A stretch of 53,532 nt of DNA from Bacteroidaceae bacterium. Lineage in GTDB: Bacteria > Bacteroidota > Bacteroidia > Bacteroidales > Bacteroidaceae. This document shows positions 23,148 to 31,699 of the stretch, in pieces; within the stretch, counting starts at the first letter, position 1, and every line of letters begins with the position of its first letter. The notes beneath the pieces were generated by a model. That model saw only the letters and a program-made list of their open reading frames with translations, was not told where the DNA came from and did no database searches. The stretch covers positions 1 through 53,532 of the forward strand of contig JAFZSP010000050.1 of NCBI GenBank assembly GCA_017619335.1, given 5' to 3'. Both the position numbers and the translations under genes were made by a program.

Positions 23148-23506
23148 ACCGTTGCAAGCAGCTCTTCTTCATGGTACGCGGCGAGTTGCCGTGCCTCCTC
23201 CTCTGCATCCTCGCTGACGAACTCTTCTTCCAGCTCACGCCACACGTCTTCATCATCGACAACTTTGCCTGCGGCAATCTCTGCCTCAGCCTGGTCAATC
23301 CTTGCATTCAGTTCCTTCATGGTGAAGGGACGCAGGGAGTATTCCTCGTCGTCGGTTTCCACAGCCTTGGCCACTGCAGGCTTAATACTGTCAATTAGTA
23401 TCGATACCAATTCCAGCTTCTGGCTGTCATCCAAGTCCTTCACCAGACCCCAGTAGTGGCTGATGGGGTGCGTCGTGCGCTGTCTTCTTGCGGTTATTGT
23501 TGCCAT
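23144..23506 (-). CDS. antitoxin of the RelE/ParE module
   Basis: 120 aa from the ATG at 23506; a longer frame to 23575 crosses the -7 box at 23536-23543. It starts MATITARRQRTTHPISHYWG. A DDSQKLELVSILIDSI segment resembles the small helical domain of Bacteroidetes antitoxins, followed by a very acidic tail (EEEFVSEDAEEEARQ) that could mask the basic toxin. It should bind its partner and autoregulate the operon. Confidence 0.75.
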   Translation of the reverse strand: MATITARRQRTTHPISHYWGLVKDLDDSQKLELVSILIDSIKPAVAKAVETDDEEYSLRPFTMKELNARIDQAEAEIAAGKVVDDEDVWRELEEEFVSEDAEEEARQLAAYHEEELLATV

Positions 23507-23535
23507 AATCTTGCGTTTTTTACTTAATCTGGCTG

Positions 23536-23543
23536 CAAAGATA
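23536..23543 (-). promoter_or_regulatory. -7 box TATCTTTG of the toxin-antitoxin operon
   Basis: TATCTTTG on the minus strand, 29 bases before the start at 23506. Confidence 0.65.
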
Positions 23544-23695
23544 CAACATTTTTCCGAGAATCCTTCTTTTTTCACATGAATTTTCCATTAATTATCCATT
23601 AAGGATGAATTATATGGGCCATTATAGGAGTATTACATGTGAAATCCCCGAGATTTTATCCGTTTTTGTCATGTACCGATTCGAATAAACGTATG

Positions 23696-23703
23696 TACTT
23701 TTG
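23696..23703 (+). promoter_or_regulatory. orphan -7 box TACTTTTG with no gene behind it
   Basis: TACTTTTG on the plus strand is followed by about 200 bp without a convincing gene; a weak frame from about 23750 starts MFAHASGHTKNSPKKFF and runs into the hairpin at 23828. The stretch 23544-23905 otherwise holds only that hairpin. It may be the upstream region of a lost gene. Confidence 0.35.
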
Positions 23704-23827
23704 AGGCCAAAGTCGTAAGTTCGAGGTATCAGCGTCGTAAATAAATTAATGTTTGCGCACGCGAGCGGGCACACGAAGAATTCGCCCAAAAAGTTTTTCA
23801 CACAAAAGTATGTGTGTCTTGAAAACG

Positions 23828-23862
23828 GCTTGCCCGCGCCTCAGTGTAAGGCGCGGGCAAGC
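23828..23862. repeat. CTTGCCCGC hairpin, copy 3
   Basis: Perfect 13-bp stem GCTTGCCCGCGCC / GGCGCGGGCAAGC with a 9-nt loop, 44 bp beyond the stop of the minus-strand gene at 23906, where it could act as a terminator. Confidence 0.85.
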
Positions 23863-23905
23863 TCATAATCGGGACTGGGTCTGGGAAAAGACCGCAGGTC
23901 GGTCA

Positions 23906-24313
23906 TCAATAGGTGACAACGGGTTCGAGAGCCTTGGCTCCTTCCACCATCTTCTGAACCTCCTTCAGAGAAGGTACGCGACGAACGAGGTGCTTCTCAT
24001 TGTTGGTCTCTTCCAACTTTGGTTGCAGGTTTTCTGGCACGCGGTGACGGAATTCCTTCACGGTGTCCACGCCGGCAGCTTCCAGGAGTTCAGCAAACTG
24101 AGGACCTACGCCCTTGATGCGGAAGAGGTCTGCATGGTTGGTCCAGCGGAGGATGAGTTTGTCACTGATGTCGGTCTGCTCTGCCAACTGCTGGCGGCCT
24201 TTGGGAGTTGCACACTTAGCCAGGAGGTCGCTGACTTTGATGATGCCCACTTCGGTGAGTTTCTTTGCATAGACGTCGCCTACGCCTTCGATGTCGATAA
24301 TCTTGTAATCCAT
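23906..24313 (-). CDS. helix-hairpin-helix protein (DUF4332-like)
   Basis: 135 aa from the ATG at 24313. Two helix-hairpin-helix units are visible: IEGVGDVYAKKLTEVGI and IKGVGPQFAELLEAAGV, each with the G-V-G hairpin, spaced as in DUF4332 proteins. Such domains bind DNA backbone or other proteins. No catalytic domain is present. Monocistronic with its own -7 box at 24380-24387. Confidence 0.85.
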   Translation of the reverse strand: MDYKIIDIEGVGDVYAKKLTEVGIIKVSDLLAKCATPKGRQQLAEQTDISDKLILRWTNHADLFRIKGVGPQFAELLEAAGVDTVKEFRHRVPENLQPKLEETNNEKHLVRRVPSLKEVQKMVEGAKALEPVVTY

Positions 24314-24379
24314 AATACTTGTAGTTAAAGGGTGGGTAAAATAGTGATTGGTTTGTATGAAAGTTGCAGAAAACTGATG

Positions 24380-24387
24380 CAAAGTTA
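24380..24387 (-). promoter_or_regulatory. -7 box TAACTTTG of the DUF4332-like gene
   Basis: TAACTTTG on the minus strand, 66 bases before the start at 24313. Confidence 0.55.
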
Positions 24388-24522
24388 AGAATGAAGTGAA
24401 CAAGTTGGTTATTCCGCCTCGATTTTTTATGAAAAGTTAACGATTTAGCCTCTTTTTTAGTTAAAAATTCGGCAGAAAAAGAAAAAAAACGGGATTGGTG
24501 TAGAAAAGTCACTCTTTTTTCT

Positions 24523-24530
24523 TACCTTTG
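24523..24530 (+). promoter_or_regulatory. -7 box TACCTTTG of the GH127 operon
   Basis: TACCTTTG, 36 bases before the ATG at 24567. It probably drives the run of genes to 29057 or beyond. Confidence 0.65.
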
Positions 24531-24566
24531 CACCGAAATATTCATCATACTAACTCAACTATCTAA

Positions 24567-26987
24567 ATGAAGCGATTCGTTTTGCTCACTTTGGCTTGTG
24601 CCGCACTGCTTCCCGTGCTGGCCAAGAAGGATGCCACGCCGTCTGCGGGCTATCCGATTACACCTGTTCCCTTCACCTCAGTGAAAGTCACCGACGCTTT
24701 CTGGGGCCAGCGCCTGAAAGCCAGTCGCGAGGTGACCATTCCCCTGGCGTTCTCCAAGTGTGAGGAGACGGGACGCTACACCAATTTCAGCAATGCTGCC
24801 GCCCACCTGAAGGACCCCTCCAAGGTCTTCAAAGTCAGCGGCTACAGTTTTGACGACACCGACCCCTACAAGACCATCGAGGGAGCCTCCTACCTCCTTC
24901 AGACCTATCCGGACAAGAAGCTGAAGGCCTACATCGACTCCGTCATCAACGTAATCGCCTCTGCACAGGAGCCCGACGGCTACCTCTATACTGCCCGCAC
25001 ACAGAACCCGGAGCACCCTCACGAGTGGGCTGGTGACCGCCGCTGGGTGAAAGAAGAGGATCTGAGTCACGAGCTTTACAACCTGGGCCACATGGTGGAG
25101 GGCGCCATTGCCCACTTCCAGGCCACAGGTTCCCGCAAGTTCCTGGATATTGCCATCAAGTATGCCGACTGTGTCTGTCGCGAAGTGGGGCCCAACCCGG
25201 GTCAGGCCTGTGTGGTACCGGGTCATCAGATTGCCGAGATGGCGCTGGCCAAGCTCTACTTGGTGACGGGTGACAAGAAATACCTGGACGAAGCCAAATT
25301 CTTGCTGGACTATCGCGGAAAGACCACCATCGTACACGACTACTCCCAGGCCCACAAACCCGTGGTGGAACAGGACGAGGCCGTGGGGCACGCCGTTCGT
25401 GCTGCATATATGTACGCCGGAATGGCCGATGTGGCAGCCCTGACAGGTGACGAAGCCTACATCAAAGCCATCGATGCCATCTGGGAGAACATCGTTTCCA
25501 AGAAGCTATACATCACGGGCGGTATCGGCGCCACCAGCAGCGGCGAAGCCTTTGGCCGCAACTACCAGCTGCCCAATATGAGTGCCTACTGCGAGACCTG
25601 TGCCGCCATCGGCAATGTCTATGTGAACCACCGCCTGTTCCTCCTGCATGGCGAGTCCAAGTACTACGACGTGCTGGAACGCACGCTCTACAACGGACTC
25701 ATCAGCGGTGTGAGCTTGGACGGCGGCGGCTTCTTCTACCCCAACCCGCTGGCTTCCATGGGTCAGCACCAGCGCCAGCCCTGGTTCGGCTGTGCCTGCT
25801 GCCCCAGCAACATCTGCCGCTTCATCCCCTCGCTGCCCGGCTACGTCTATGCCGTCAAGGACCGCAACGTCTATGTGAACCTCTTCCTCTCCAACACCAG
25901 CCAGCTGCAGGTGGACGGCAAGGCCGTGACACTCAGCCAGCAGACCGCCTACCCCTGGGAGGGAGACATCGACATGGAAGTGGTGAAGAATGCCGCCGGC
26001 ACCTTCGCCCTGAAACTGCGCATACCAGGTTGGGTGCAAGGTAAGGTGGTGCCCAGCGACCTCTACAGCTTCACCGACGGCAAGCGCCTCAGCTGGAGCG
26101 TGACGGTCAACGGCGAGCCCATGGGAGAACTCACCGCCGACGGCTACTGCACCATCCAGCGCCAGTGGAAGAAAGGCGACAAGGTGAGCCTCCACCTGGA
26201 AATGGAACCCCGCACCGTTCGCGCCAACAATCGCGTGCTGGACGACCGCGGCATGGTCTGTGTGGAGCGCGGCCCCATCGTCTATTGTGCCGAACACCCC
26301 GACAATGACTTCGACATCTCCGGCGCCCTCATCAACCAAGACCCCCAGTTCACCATCGGACAGGGCACCATCGCTGATACACCGCTCACCACGCTGATGA
26401 CGGATGCCCAGGTGCTGACCTTCGACAAGAACGGACGCCTGCAAACTGCCGACAAGCGCATCAAGCTCATACCTTATTATGCCTGGTGTCATCGCGGCAG
26501 CGGCAAGATGCAAGTGTGGATGGCACAAGACCTCAGTGCCACAACGCCGGCCCTGCCTCCCACCCTGGCCAGCGAGAGCAAGATTGAGAGTTCCTCGAAG
26601 ATTCCTGCCCTCAGCAGCCTGAACGACCGTCTGGTACCGCGTGACGGCAACGACCGCAGCATCCCCTACACCCACTGGTGGCCCAAGCAGGGCTCCACAG
26701 AGTGGCTGACCTACACGTTCCCCGCTGCTGCCACCGTGCAGTCCAGCACCGTCTATTGGTATGACGACCAACCCTGGCAGGGCTGCAAGGTGCCCGACAG
26801 CTGGCGCATCCTCTACAAGGACGAAGCCGGACAATGGCAACCCGTGAAGAATCCCGACGCCTATCCCGTGGAGAAGGGAGCTCCCTGCACCGTGAACTTC
26901 GACCCCGTGAAGACCACTGCCGTGAAGTTGGAGGTTAAGATTAACAAGGACAAATCTGCCGGAATTTTTGAGTGGAGTGTGAAATGA
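24567..26987 (+). CDS. beta-L-arabinofuranosidase, GH127
   Basis: 806 aa, signal peptide ending PVLA. GH127 enzymes release beta-L-arabinofuranose (found in plant extensin-like glycoproteins) with a zinc-bound cysteine nucleophile. The metal and catalytic residues are visible: YCETC (Glu343, Cys345) and CACCPSN (Cys411, Cys412). Other family phrases: FWGQRLKASREVTIP, PDGYLYTARTQNP and ELYNLGHMVEGAIAH. The last about 120 residues form a discoidin-like beta domain (YTFPAAATVQSSTVYWYDD). The next gene starts within its stop codon, so the two are coupled. Confidence 0.93.
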   Translation: MKRFVLLTLACAALLPVLAKKDATPSAGYPITPVPFTSVKVTDAFWGQRLKASREVTIPLAFSKCEETGRYTNFSNAAAHLKDPSKVFKVSGYSFDDTDPYKTIEGASYLLQTYPDKKLKAYIDSVINVIASAQEPDGYLYTARTQNPEHPHEWAGDRRWVKEEDLSHELYNLGHMVEGAIAHFQATGSRKFLDIAIKYADCVCREVGPNPGQACVVPGHQIAEMALAKLYLVTGDKKYLDEAKFLLDYRGKTTIVHDYSQAHKPVVEQDEAVGHAVRAAYMYAGMADVAALTGDEAYIKAIDAIWENIVSKKLYITGGIGATSSGEAFGRNYQLPNMSAYCETCAAIGNVYVNHRLFLLHGESKYYDVLERTLYNGLISGVSLDGGGFFYPNPLASMGQHQRQPWFGCACCPSNICRFIPSLPGYVYAVKDRNVYVNLFLSNTSQLQVDGKAVTLSQQTAYPWEGDIDMEVVKNAAGTFALKLRIPGWVQGKVVPSDLYSFTDGKRLSWSVTVNGEPMGELTADGYCTIQRQWKKGDKVSLHLEMEPRTVRANNRVLDDRGMVCVERGPIVYCAEHPDNDFDISGALINQDPQFTIGQGTIADTPLTTLMTDAQVLTFDKNGRLQTADKRIKLIPYYAWCHRGSGKMQVWMAQDLSATTPALPPTLASESKIESSSKIPALSSLNDRLVPRDGNDRSIPYTHWWPKQGSTEWLTYTFPAAATVQSSTVYWYDDQPWQGCKVPDSWRILYKDEAGQWQPVKNPDAYPVEKGAPCTVNFDPVKTTAVKLEVKINKDKSAGIFEWSVK

Positions 26988-27385
26988 TGAAAAAGTTTTT
27001 GTTCCTCATCTTGGGTTTGTTGGTCACCAGTATGACCAGCGCCCGTGAGCTGGTGGTGACACTGCAGAACGGGCAGCGCATTGCCTTCCATCTCTCCTCC
27101 TCTGAAGATGTGGTGATGACACAGGCTGAAGGTCATGTGACCCTTGGCGGAACCACCTTCAACCGTGCAGAAATCCAGGAGTTCCGCATCTTCCAGCAGT
27201 TGCCTGCCGACGCTATTCCCGTAGGTATCCAAGCTGCAGAAGATGAGCTCGGGTCTGCTGATACCGCTGTCTATGATCTGGGTGGACGCCGTGTGGCCGA
27301 CTCCGCCCTGGAGTTCGCCACCCAAGTCTCTCGCCCACGTGCTGGCGTGTACCTTATTAATAAAAAGAAAGTTGTCATTCGCTAA
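26984..27385 (+). CDS. 134-aa secreted protein with sorting tail
   Basis: The ATGATGA overlaps the GH127 stop. Signal peptide MMKKFLFLILGLLVTSMTSA, then one about 60-residue beta domain (ELVVTLQNGQRIAFHLSSSE...FNRAEIQEFRIF) and a C-terminal tail (VYDLGGRRVAD...GVYLINKKKVVIR). The same short domain is found at the N-terminus of the GxGYxYP-type protein at 49001-51244. Function unknown; possibly a surface-displayed accessory of the GH127 enzyme. Confidence 0.7.
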   Translation: MMKKFLFLILGLLVTSMTSARELVVTLQNGQRIAFHLSSSEDVVMTQAEGHVTLGGTTFNRAEIQEFRIFQQLPADAIPVGIQAAEDELGSADTAVYDLGGRRVADSALEFATQVSRPRAGVYLINKKKVVIR

Positions 27386-27404
27386 CGCTCAAAAAGAATC
27401 TGTC

Positions 27405-29057
27405 ATGAAAAAGTTTCTTCTGTTCCTGCTGCTGGCGATGACAAGCTTCACAGCCACACGCGCCCAAAGTGACCTGTGGGTGGAATCCACCAACCCCTAC
27501 ACCGTCCCTGCCAAATTGGATGCCGCCAACGCAGACTCCGTGATGTTCCGCAATACGCAGATCAAGGTCTTCAAGGACGGACGTGCCACCACCTATATGT
27601 ATAACAACCTCCTGGGTCTTTCAGCCCAGGCCGACTCCAGTGCCGCCCTCGTCTTCGACTTCCCGGGCCGCGCCATCTGGAAGCCCACCACTTCCGACAA
27701 TAACTACAACAACGACTACTTCAACCCCAACTCCCAGTGGAGCTTCAAGCGTTCGAAGGAGTCGGAGCACTTCATCGTCTATTGGGACAAGCGATTCGGC
27801 GAGAATCCCAACGCCAGCAGTGTGCCCTCAGCCCTCCGTGTGGATGTCAACGACCTGCTGACGAAGGCCGAACAGTTTTATGCCACCAACGTGGAGAAGC
27901 TGGGGATGGCCACTTTAGGCGAAGGCACCTCCCGTCTGGACGAGTACAAGATGATCATTCATTTGCTCTACGATGAGGGCTGGACAGCTGTGGGGTCTGG
28001 TTATGACGATATGATTGGTGCCCTGTGGGTGACGCCCTCCACTTGTCACCCCGTCGGCAGCACCATCGGTCACGAGACGGGTCACTGTTTCCAGTACCAG
28101 GTGGCCTGTGACTATCGCAAGCAAGGCGTCGCGAACTATGGTCAGCGCGGCTGGCGCTACGGCTACGGTGCCAACGGTGCTGGCGGCAACGCTTTCTGGG
28201 AGCAGTGCGCCCAGTGGCAGAGTTTCCAGGATTATCCTGCCGAGACCTTCGGCTACCACGTCAGCGTGTGGCTACAGAACTATCACCGCCACTTCAACCA
28301 CGAGTGGATGCGTTATGCCTCCTACTGGTGGCCCTACCACCTGGTGGAGAAACACGGTTACCAGGCCTACGGACAACTGTGGCGCGAGAGCCGTTATCCC
28401 GAAGACCCGCTGCAGACCTATATGCGTCTGTTCTGCGACAACGACGTGGAGACGTTCTGGGATGACTACTTCGAATATGCCACCAAGTTGCAGAACTACC
28501 AGTTCACAGACGTTCACCAGTACATCACCAATATGTACAGTGCACGCAACTATAAGACCAAGCTCTACAAGACCGACGATGACTTCTGGCAAGTGGCCTA
28601 CGCCAGCTGCCCCGAGACAAGCGGCCTGAACATCATCCAACTGACGGGTTACAAAGTGGGCGATGCCATCTCTGCCGAGTTCGTGGGGCTGGAGCCGGGC
28701 GCTGCCCTGCACGCCTCCGACCCAGGACACGCCTTCACCGAGGACGGCGGCGGCAAGTATGACCTCGTGACCAAGTACAACAGCGCCGGCAAGGCTGCCA
28801 ACTGCGGTTGGCGTTATGCCTTCGTGGCAGTGGTCAACGACGGCACCCCTGGCGGCAACACCGTGGTCTCTGAAATGAGAAAGTCCAATGAGGGAACCGC
28901 CTCCTTCACCGTCCCCGAGGGCACCATCCGACTGAGTTTCCTCGTCGTGGGCACGCCCAAAGCCTACAACCGCCACGAGTGGAACGAGAAAGACGCAGAC
29001 GATGCACAGTGGCCCTACAAAGTACAGTTCCAGGGCTGCCGACCGTACGGACAATAA
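27405..29057 (+). CDS. secreted DUF6055-like putative metallopeptidase
   Basis: 550 aa from the ATG at 27405 after a 19-bp gap; signal peptide ending ATRAQ. Features: SEHFIVYWDKRFGENP, a helical segment, DMIGALWVTPSTC and then STIGHETGHCFQYQ, an HExxH motif like that of zinc metallopeptidases, followed by WEQCAQWQSFQ. This order fits the DUF6055 family. A beta-sandwich fills the C-terminus (about 430-550). It may cut the protein part of glycoproteins whose arabinose the GH127 enzyme removes (inference). Confidence 0.7.
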   Translation: MKKFLLFLLLAMTSFTATRAQSDLWVESTNPYTVPAKLDAANADSVMFRNTQIKVFKDGRATTYMYNNLLGLSAQADSSAALVFDFPGRAIWKPTTSDNNYNNDYFNPNSQWSFKRSKESEHFIVYWDKRFGENPNASSVPSALRVDVNDLLTKAEQFYATNVEKLGMATLGEGTSRLDEYKMIIHLLYDEGWTAVGSGYDDMIGALWVTPSTCHPVGSTIGHETGHCFQYQVACDYRKQGVANYGQRGWRYGYGANGAGGNAFWEQCAQWQSFQDYPAETFGYHVSVWLQNYHRHFNHEWMRYASYWWPYHLVEKHGYQAYGQLWRESRYPEDPLQTYMRLFCDNDVETFWDDYFEYATKLQNYQFTDVHQYITNMYSARNYKTKLYKTDDDFWQVAYASCPETSGLNIIQLTGYKVGDAISAEFVGLEPGAALHASDPGHAFTEDGGGKYDLVTKYNSAGKAANCGWRYAFVAVVNDGTPGGNTVVSEMRKSNEGTASFTVPEGTIRLSFLVVGTPKAYNRHEWNEKDADDAQWPYKVQFQGCRPYGQ

Positions 29058-29090
29058 TAATGTAAAATGTAGAATGTAAAATTCACAATT
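29058..29090. repeat. AATGTAAA-type filler repeat
   Basis: The gap after the DUF6055-like gene reads as repeated AATGTAAA/AATGTAGA words, with CACAATTAA. It is the same kind of spacer as 8605-8680 and 43196-43253, and no promoter is evident. Confidence 0.6.
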
Positions 29091-29125
29091 AACTCAATAT
29101 TAACTTTTAAACAATTCAGACGCTT

Positions 29126-31627
29126 ATGAAAAAGTTCTTTACGCGTTTGCTGGCTCTGGTCACCTGCATGGCTGCAAGTCTGACCGCCAGTGCACAGTTC
29201 AGTGCCACTCTGGAGCAGAAGCCCGTGGGTTACACGGTGCAGAATGCTACCTTCAAGCTCACAGAAGTGGCTGAAACCCTTTCTACAGACACCGCCACAC
29301 TGGCTGCCGCGCTCAATGCTTGGTTTGCAGGTGAAGTGGAAACCAACTATTTCTTCCTTGTTGGAGAAGACGGCACCCGCTATTCCGACTACACCCAAGG
29401 CGGCAAGGGCGGTTTCTGGATGACTTCTGCACCCGCCCCCACCGGCTGGACGGGCGACGTGGGCGATGACGTGTGGTACAACACCCTCGCCATCAGCCCC
29501 GTGGATGATGAGTTCATTATTGGTATCGGCCAGCACCCCGACGCATTCGAGGGCGGCGAAGAGCTCAATGCCAAGTATGTCCTCGTCTTCAACGAGAAGG
29601 AGGCCACCTTTGACATCACCCTGAAGATTATCAAAGAGGAAAAGCCCGAAGTGCCCGAAGCCACCACCTTCATCAGCAAGCTTACCATCGTGGGACAGCA
29701 GACCGTGGAAGTGGAACAGGAACCACGTGGCAGCTATGCCAGTGACGCCGTGGACGTTGACCTCACAGGTGTGGCTGAAAAGCTCGGCACCACCGATGCA
29801 GCACTGGAAGCTGTCATTGCTGACGTCCTTTACACCACCACCTTCGTGACAGAGAACGAACTGCCTATCAAGACGGACTCCCTCAGTAACGAGTCTTCTG
29901 CAGGCGCTGTTCCGGGCTGGTGGTTCGCACAGGTCTATGATCCCGAACAAGAGATTACCAGCGACGAAGTGGTGCGCAAGGGCTATTCCGGCGACTGCTC
30001 CTTCTACATCGAAGCACTGAGTTACGACGCTGAGTCAACCACCCTCACGGGCAACCTCGGCCAGTACCCCGGCAACCTGGACGTGGATGACGTCCGCATC
30101 GCCAACGTCTATATCATCTGGGGCGACAAAGCCTATCAGATTACCTACAAGCTCACCATCGTGGCTCCGGAAGAGACTGGCATTGAAGATATGAACAAGG
30201 TCGGCAGCGTGGACGCCCGTCTGGAATTCGACACCGATGCAGACTCCTACAGCGGCGACAGCTTCTCCTTAGACACTGATGCCGTCATCGCAGCTCTGGG
30301 CGTGGAAGCCTGGAAGGACATCACTGTGATGGTTATGAGTTCCACCGGCGGTCTCACCGTGGGCGGCACTGCCAACAGCGGCGGCAGCTGGCTCACCGCA
30401 GAAGGCACCCTCACCAACTGGGGCAACAACTCTGCCCTCTTCTTCGAGCCCGAGTCCAGCGACGATTGGTCCACCATCAACGTGGGACAGTACCCCGGCG
30501 CTCTGGATGATGACACAGAGTACAAGTTCGGCATCTACTTCGTGCACGGTCAGGACTATTACGTCCTCAACGTTACCGTGAAGACCACCGAGGCTCAGGA
30601 TCCCGGTCCAGACCCAGGCGAGAAGGTGGCTCAGAGCGAGTACCACAGCGTGGGCGAGATTGCCGTGAAGATCCAGGCCGTGCCCAGCTCCAGCGTCTAT
30701 GAAATCCCCATGCACTTCACCTACAATGGTGAGTACGTGGCAGAGCTCGTGGGCACCGAGAAGCCGACCCTCTTCACCGATGCCGCTCCCTCTGACGATC
30801 CCGAGGCCGACAAGTATTCCAATGGTTACACCTGCACACCGTACCCCGGCTTCTGGATGAGCCGTGACGGTTATGTCACAGGATGGAGCAGCGCCAACAG
30901 CCCGTGGGGTGCCACCTTCGCCATCGCCGATGCCGAAATCACCTTCTACCAGTATCCCGGTTTCTCCGACAACGTGGCTGGCAAGTCCTACAAGGCCAAT
31001 ATGTATCTGGTCAATGAGTTCACCGGCGCCATGGTGACCTTCAAGATTGACCTGCGCTTCGTCAACGATATCGTGACTGTCGAGGAAGTGGGCTCCGAAA
31101 GCATCATGCTGCCCGCTACAGACGGCACCGCCATAGACCTCACCGCTGCCATTGATTCCCTGGGTCTGAAGGAACTGGAAGAACCACTGGATGCCTTCGG
31201 ACTGCTCAGCACACCCTCACTCGTGCTGCTCAATCCCGACGGCTCCTTCACAGAACCCATCGAAGCCACTTCCGGTGCCTACCTGAACGCCAAGGGCTTC
31301 ATCGACGAGAGTGCAGAGAATGCAGAGGGCGTGATCTATCTCTACTTCGATGCCAACGATGAGAACTCCGTCAACATCATCATTGAAGAAGAGAACGACT
31401 TCAAGCTCACTCCCGAGACTCGCATCGATACCAAGTTCGGCTTCCTCAGCGAGAACAAGCTCTACGTCTTCAACCTCGCCATCGTAGATAACGAGACCTA
31501 CGTGGGCATCAGTAATATCTCAACGCCCAACGCTCAACGCTCCACTATTTACGACCTCACCGGCCGCCGCGTGAAGGCTGCACAGCGTGGCCTCTACATC
31601 CAGAACGGCCGCAAGGTCATCCGTTAA
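29126..31627 (+). CDS. large secreted protein with five DUF4859-like repeats
   Basis: 833 aa, signal peptide ending SLTASAQ. Five beta-rich units of about 140-160 residues start near 28, 195, 360, 510 and 660. Each has an aromatic turn (GGFWMTSA, GWWFAQVY, GSWLTAEG, GFWMSRDG, GAYLNAKG) and, in the first four, a closing phrase such as IGIGQHPD, GNLGQYPG, VGQYPGALD or FYQYPGF. This pattern fits DUF4859. The tail IYDLTGRRVKAAQRGLYIQN targets it for type IX-like secretion. Carbohydrate binding is plausible, but no catalytic motif is visible. Confidence 0.75.
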   Translation: MKKFFTRLLALVTCMAASLTASAQFSATLEQKPVGYTVQNATFKLTEVAETLSTDTATLAAALNAWFAGEVETNYFFLVGEDGTRYSDYTQGGKGGFWMTSAPAPTGWTGDVGDDVWYNTLAISPVDDEFIIGIGQHPDAFEGGEELNAKYVLVFNEKEATFDITLKIIKEEKPEVPEATTFISKLTIVGQQTVEVEQEPRGSYASDAVDVDLTGVAEKLGTTDAALEAVIADVLYTTTFVTENELPIKTDSLSNESSAGAVPGWWFAQVYDPEQEITSDEVVRKGYSGDCSFYIEALSYDAESTTLTGNLGQYPGNLDVDDVRIANVYIIWGDKAYQITYKLTIVAPEETGIEDMNKVGSVDARLEFDTDADSYSGDSFSLDTDAVIAALGVEAWKDITVMVMSSTGGLTVGGTANSGGSWLTAEGTLTNWGNNSALFFEPESSDDWSTINVGQYPGALDDDTEYKFGIYFVHGQDYYVLNVTVKTTEAQDPGPDPGEKVAQSEYHSVGEIAVKIQAVPSSSVYEIPMHFTYNGEYVAELVGTEKPTLFTDAAPSDDPEADKYSNGYTCTPYPGFWMSRDGYVTGWSSANSPWGATFAIADAEITFYQYPGFSDNVAGKSYKANMYLVNEFTGAMVTFKIDLRFVNDIVTVEEVGSESIMLPATDGTAIDLTAAIDSLGLKELEEPLDAFGLLSTPSLVLLNPDGSFTEPIEATSGAYLNAKGFIDESAENAEGVIYLYFDANDENSVNIIIEEENDFKLTPETRIDTKFGFLSENKLYVFNLAIVDNETYVGISNISTPNAQRSTIYDLTGRRVKAAQRGLYIQNGRKVIR

Positions 31628-31648
31628 TACACGATAACCTGATAACCT

Positions 31649-31682
31649 CGGAGGGCTCTGCACTAACCAGCAGGGCCCTCCG
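31649..31682 (+). terminator. hairpin terminator between DUF4859 and GH20 genes
   Basis: CGGAGGGCTCTGC pairs with GCAGGGCCCTCCG (one wobble) and is followed by TTTACCTTTAA. Confidence 0.75.
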
Positions 31683-31699
31683 TTTACCTTTAAAGCCTC

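Noticed and set aside
23753..24328. 191-codon plus-strand frame over the helix-hairpin-helix gene
   Set aside because: It is antisense to a gene with two clear helix-hairpin-helix motifs and reads through the hairpin.
25506..26840. 444-codon minus-strand frame opposite GH127
   Set aside because: Antisense shadow of a gene with all catalytic residues in place.
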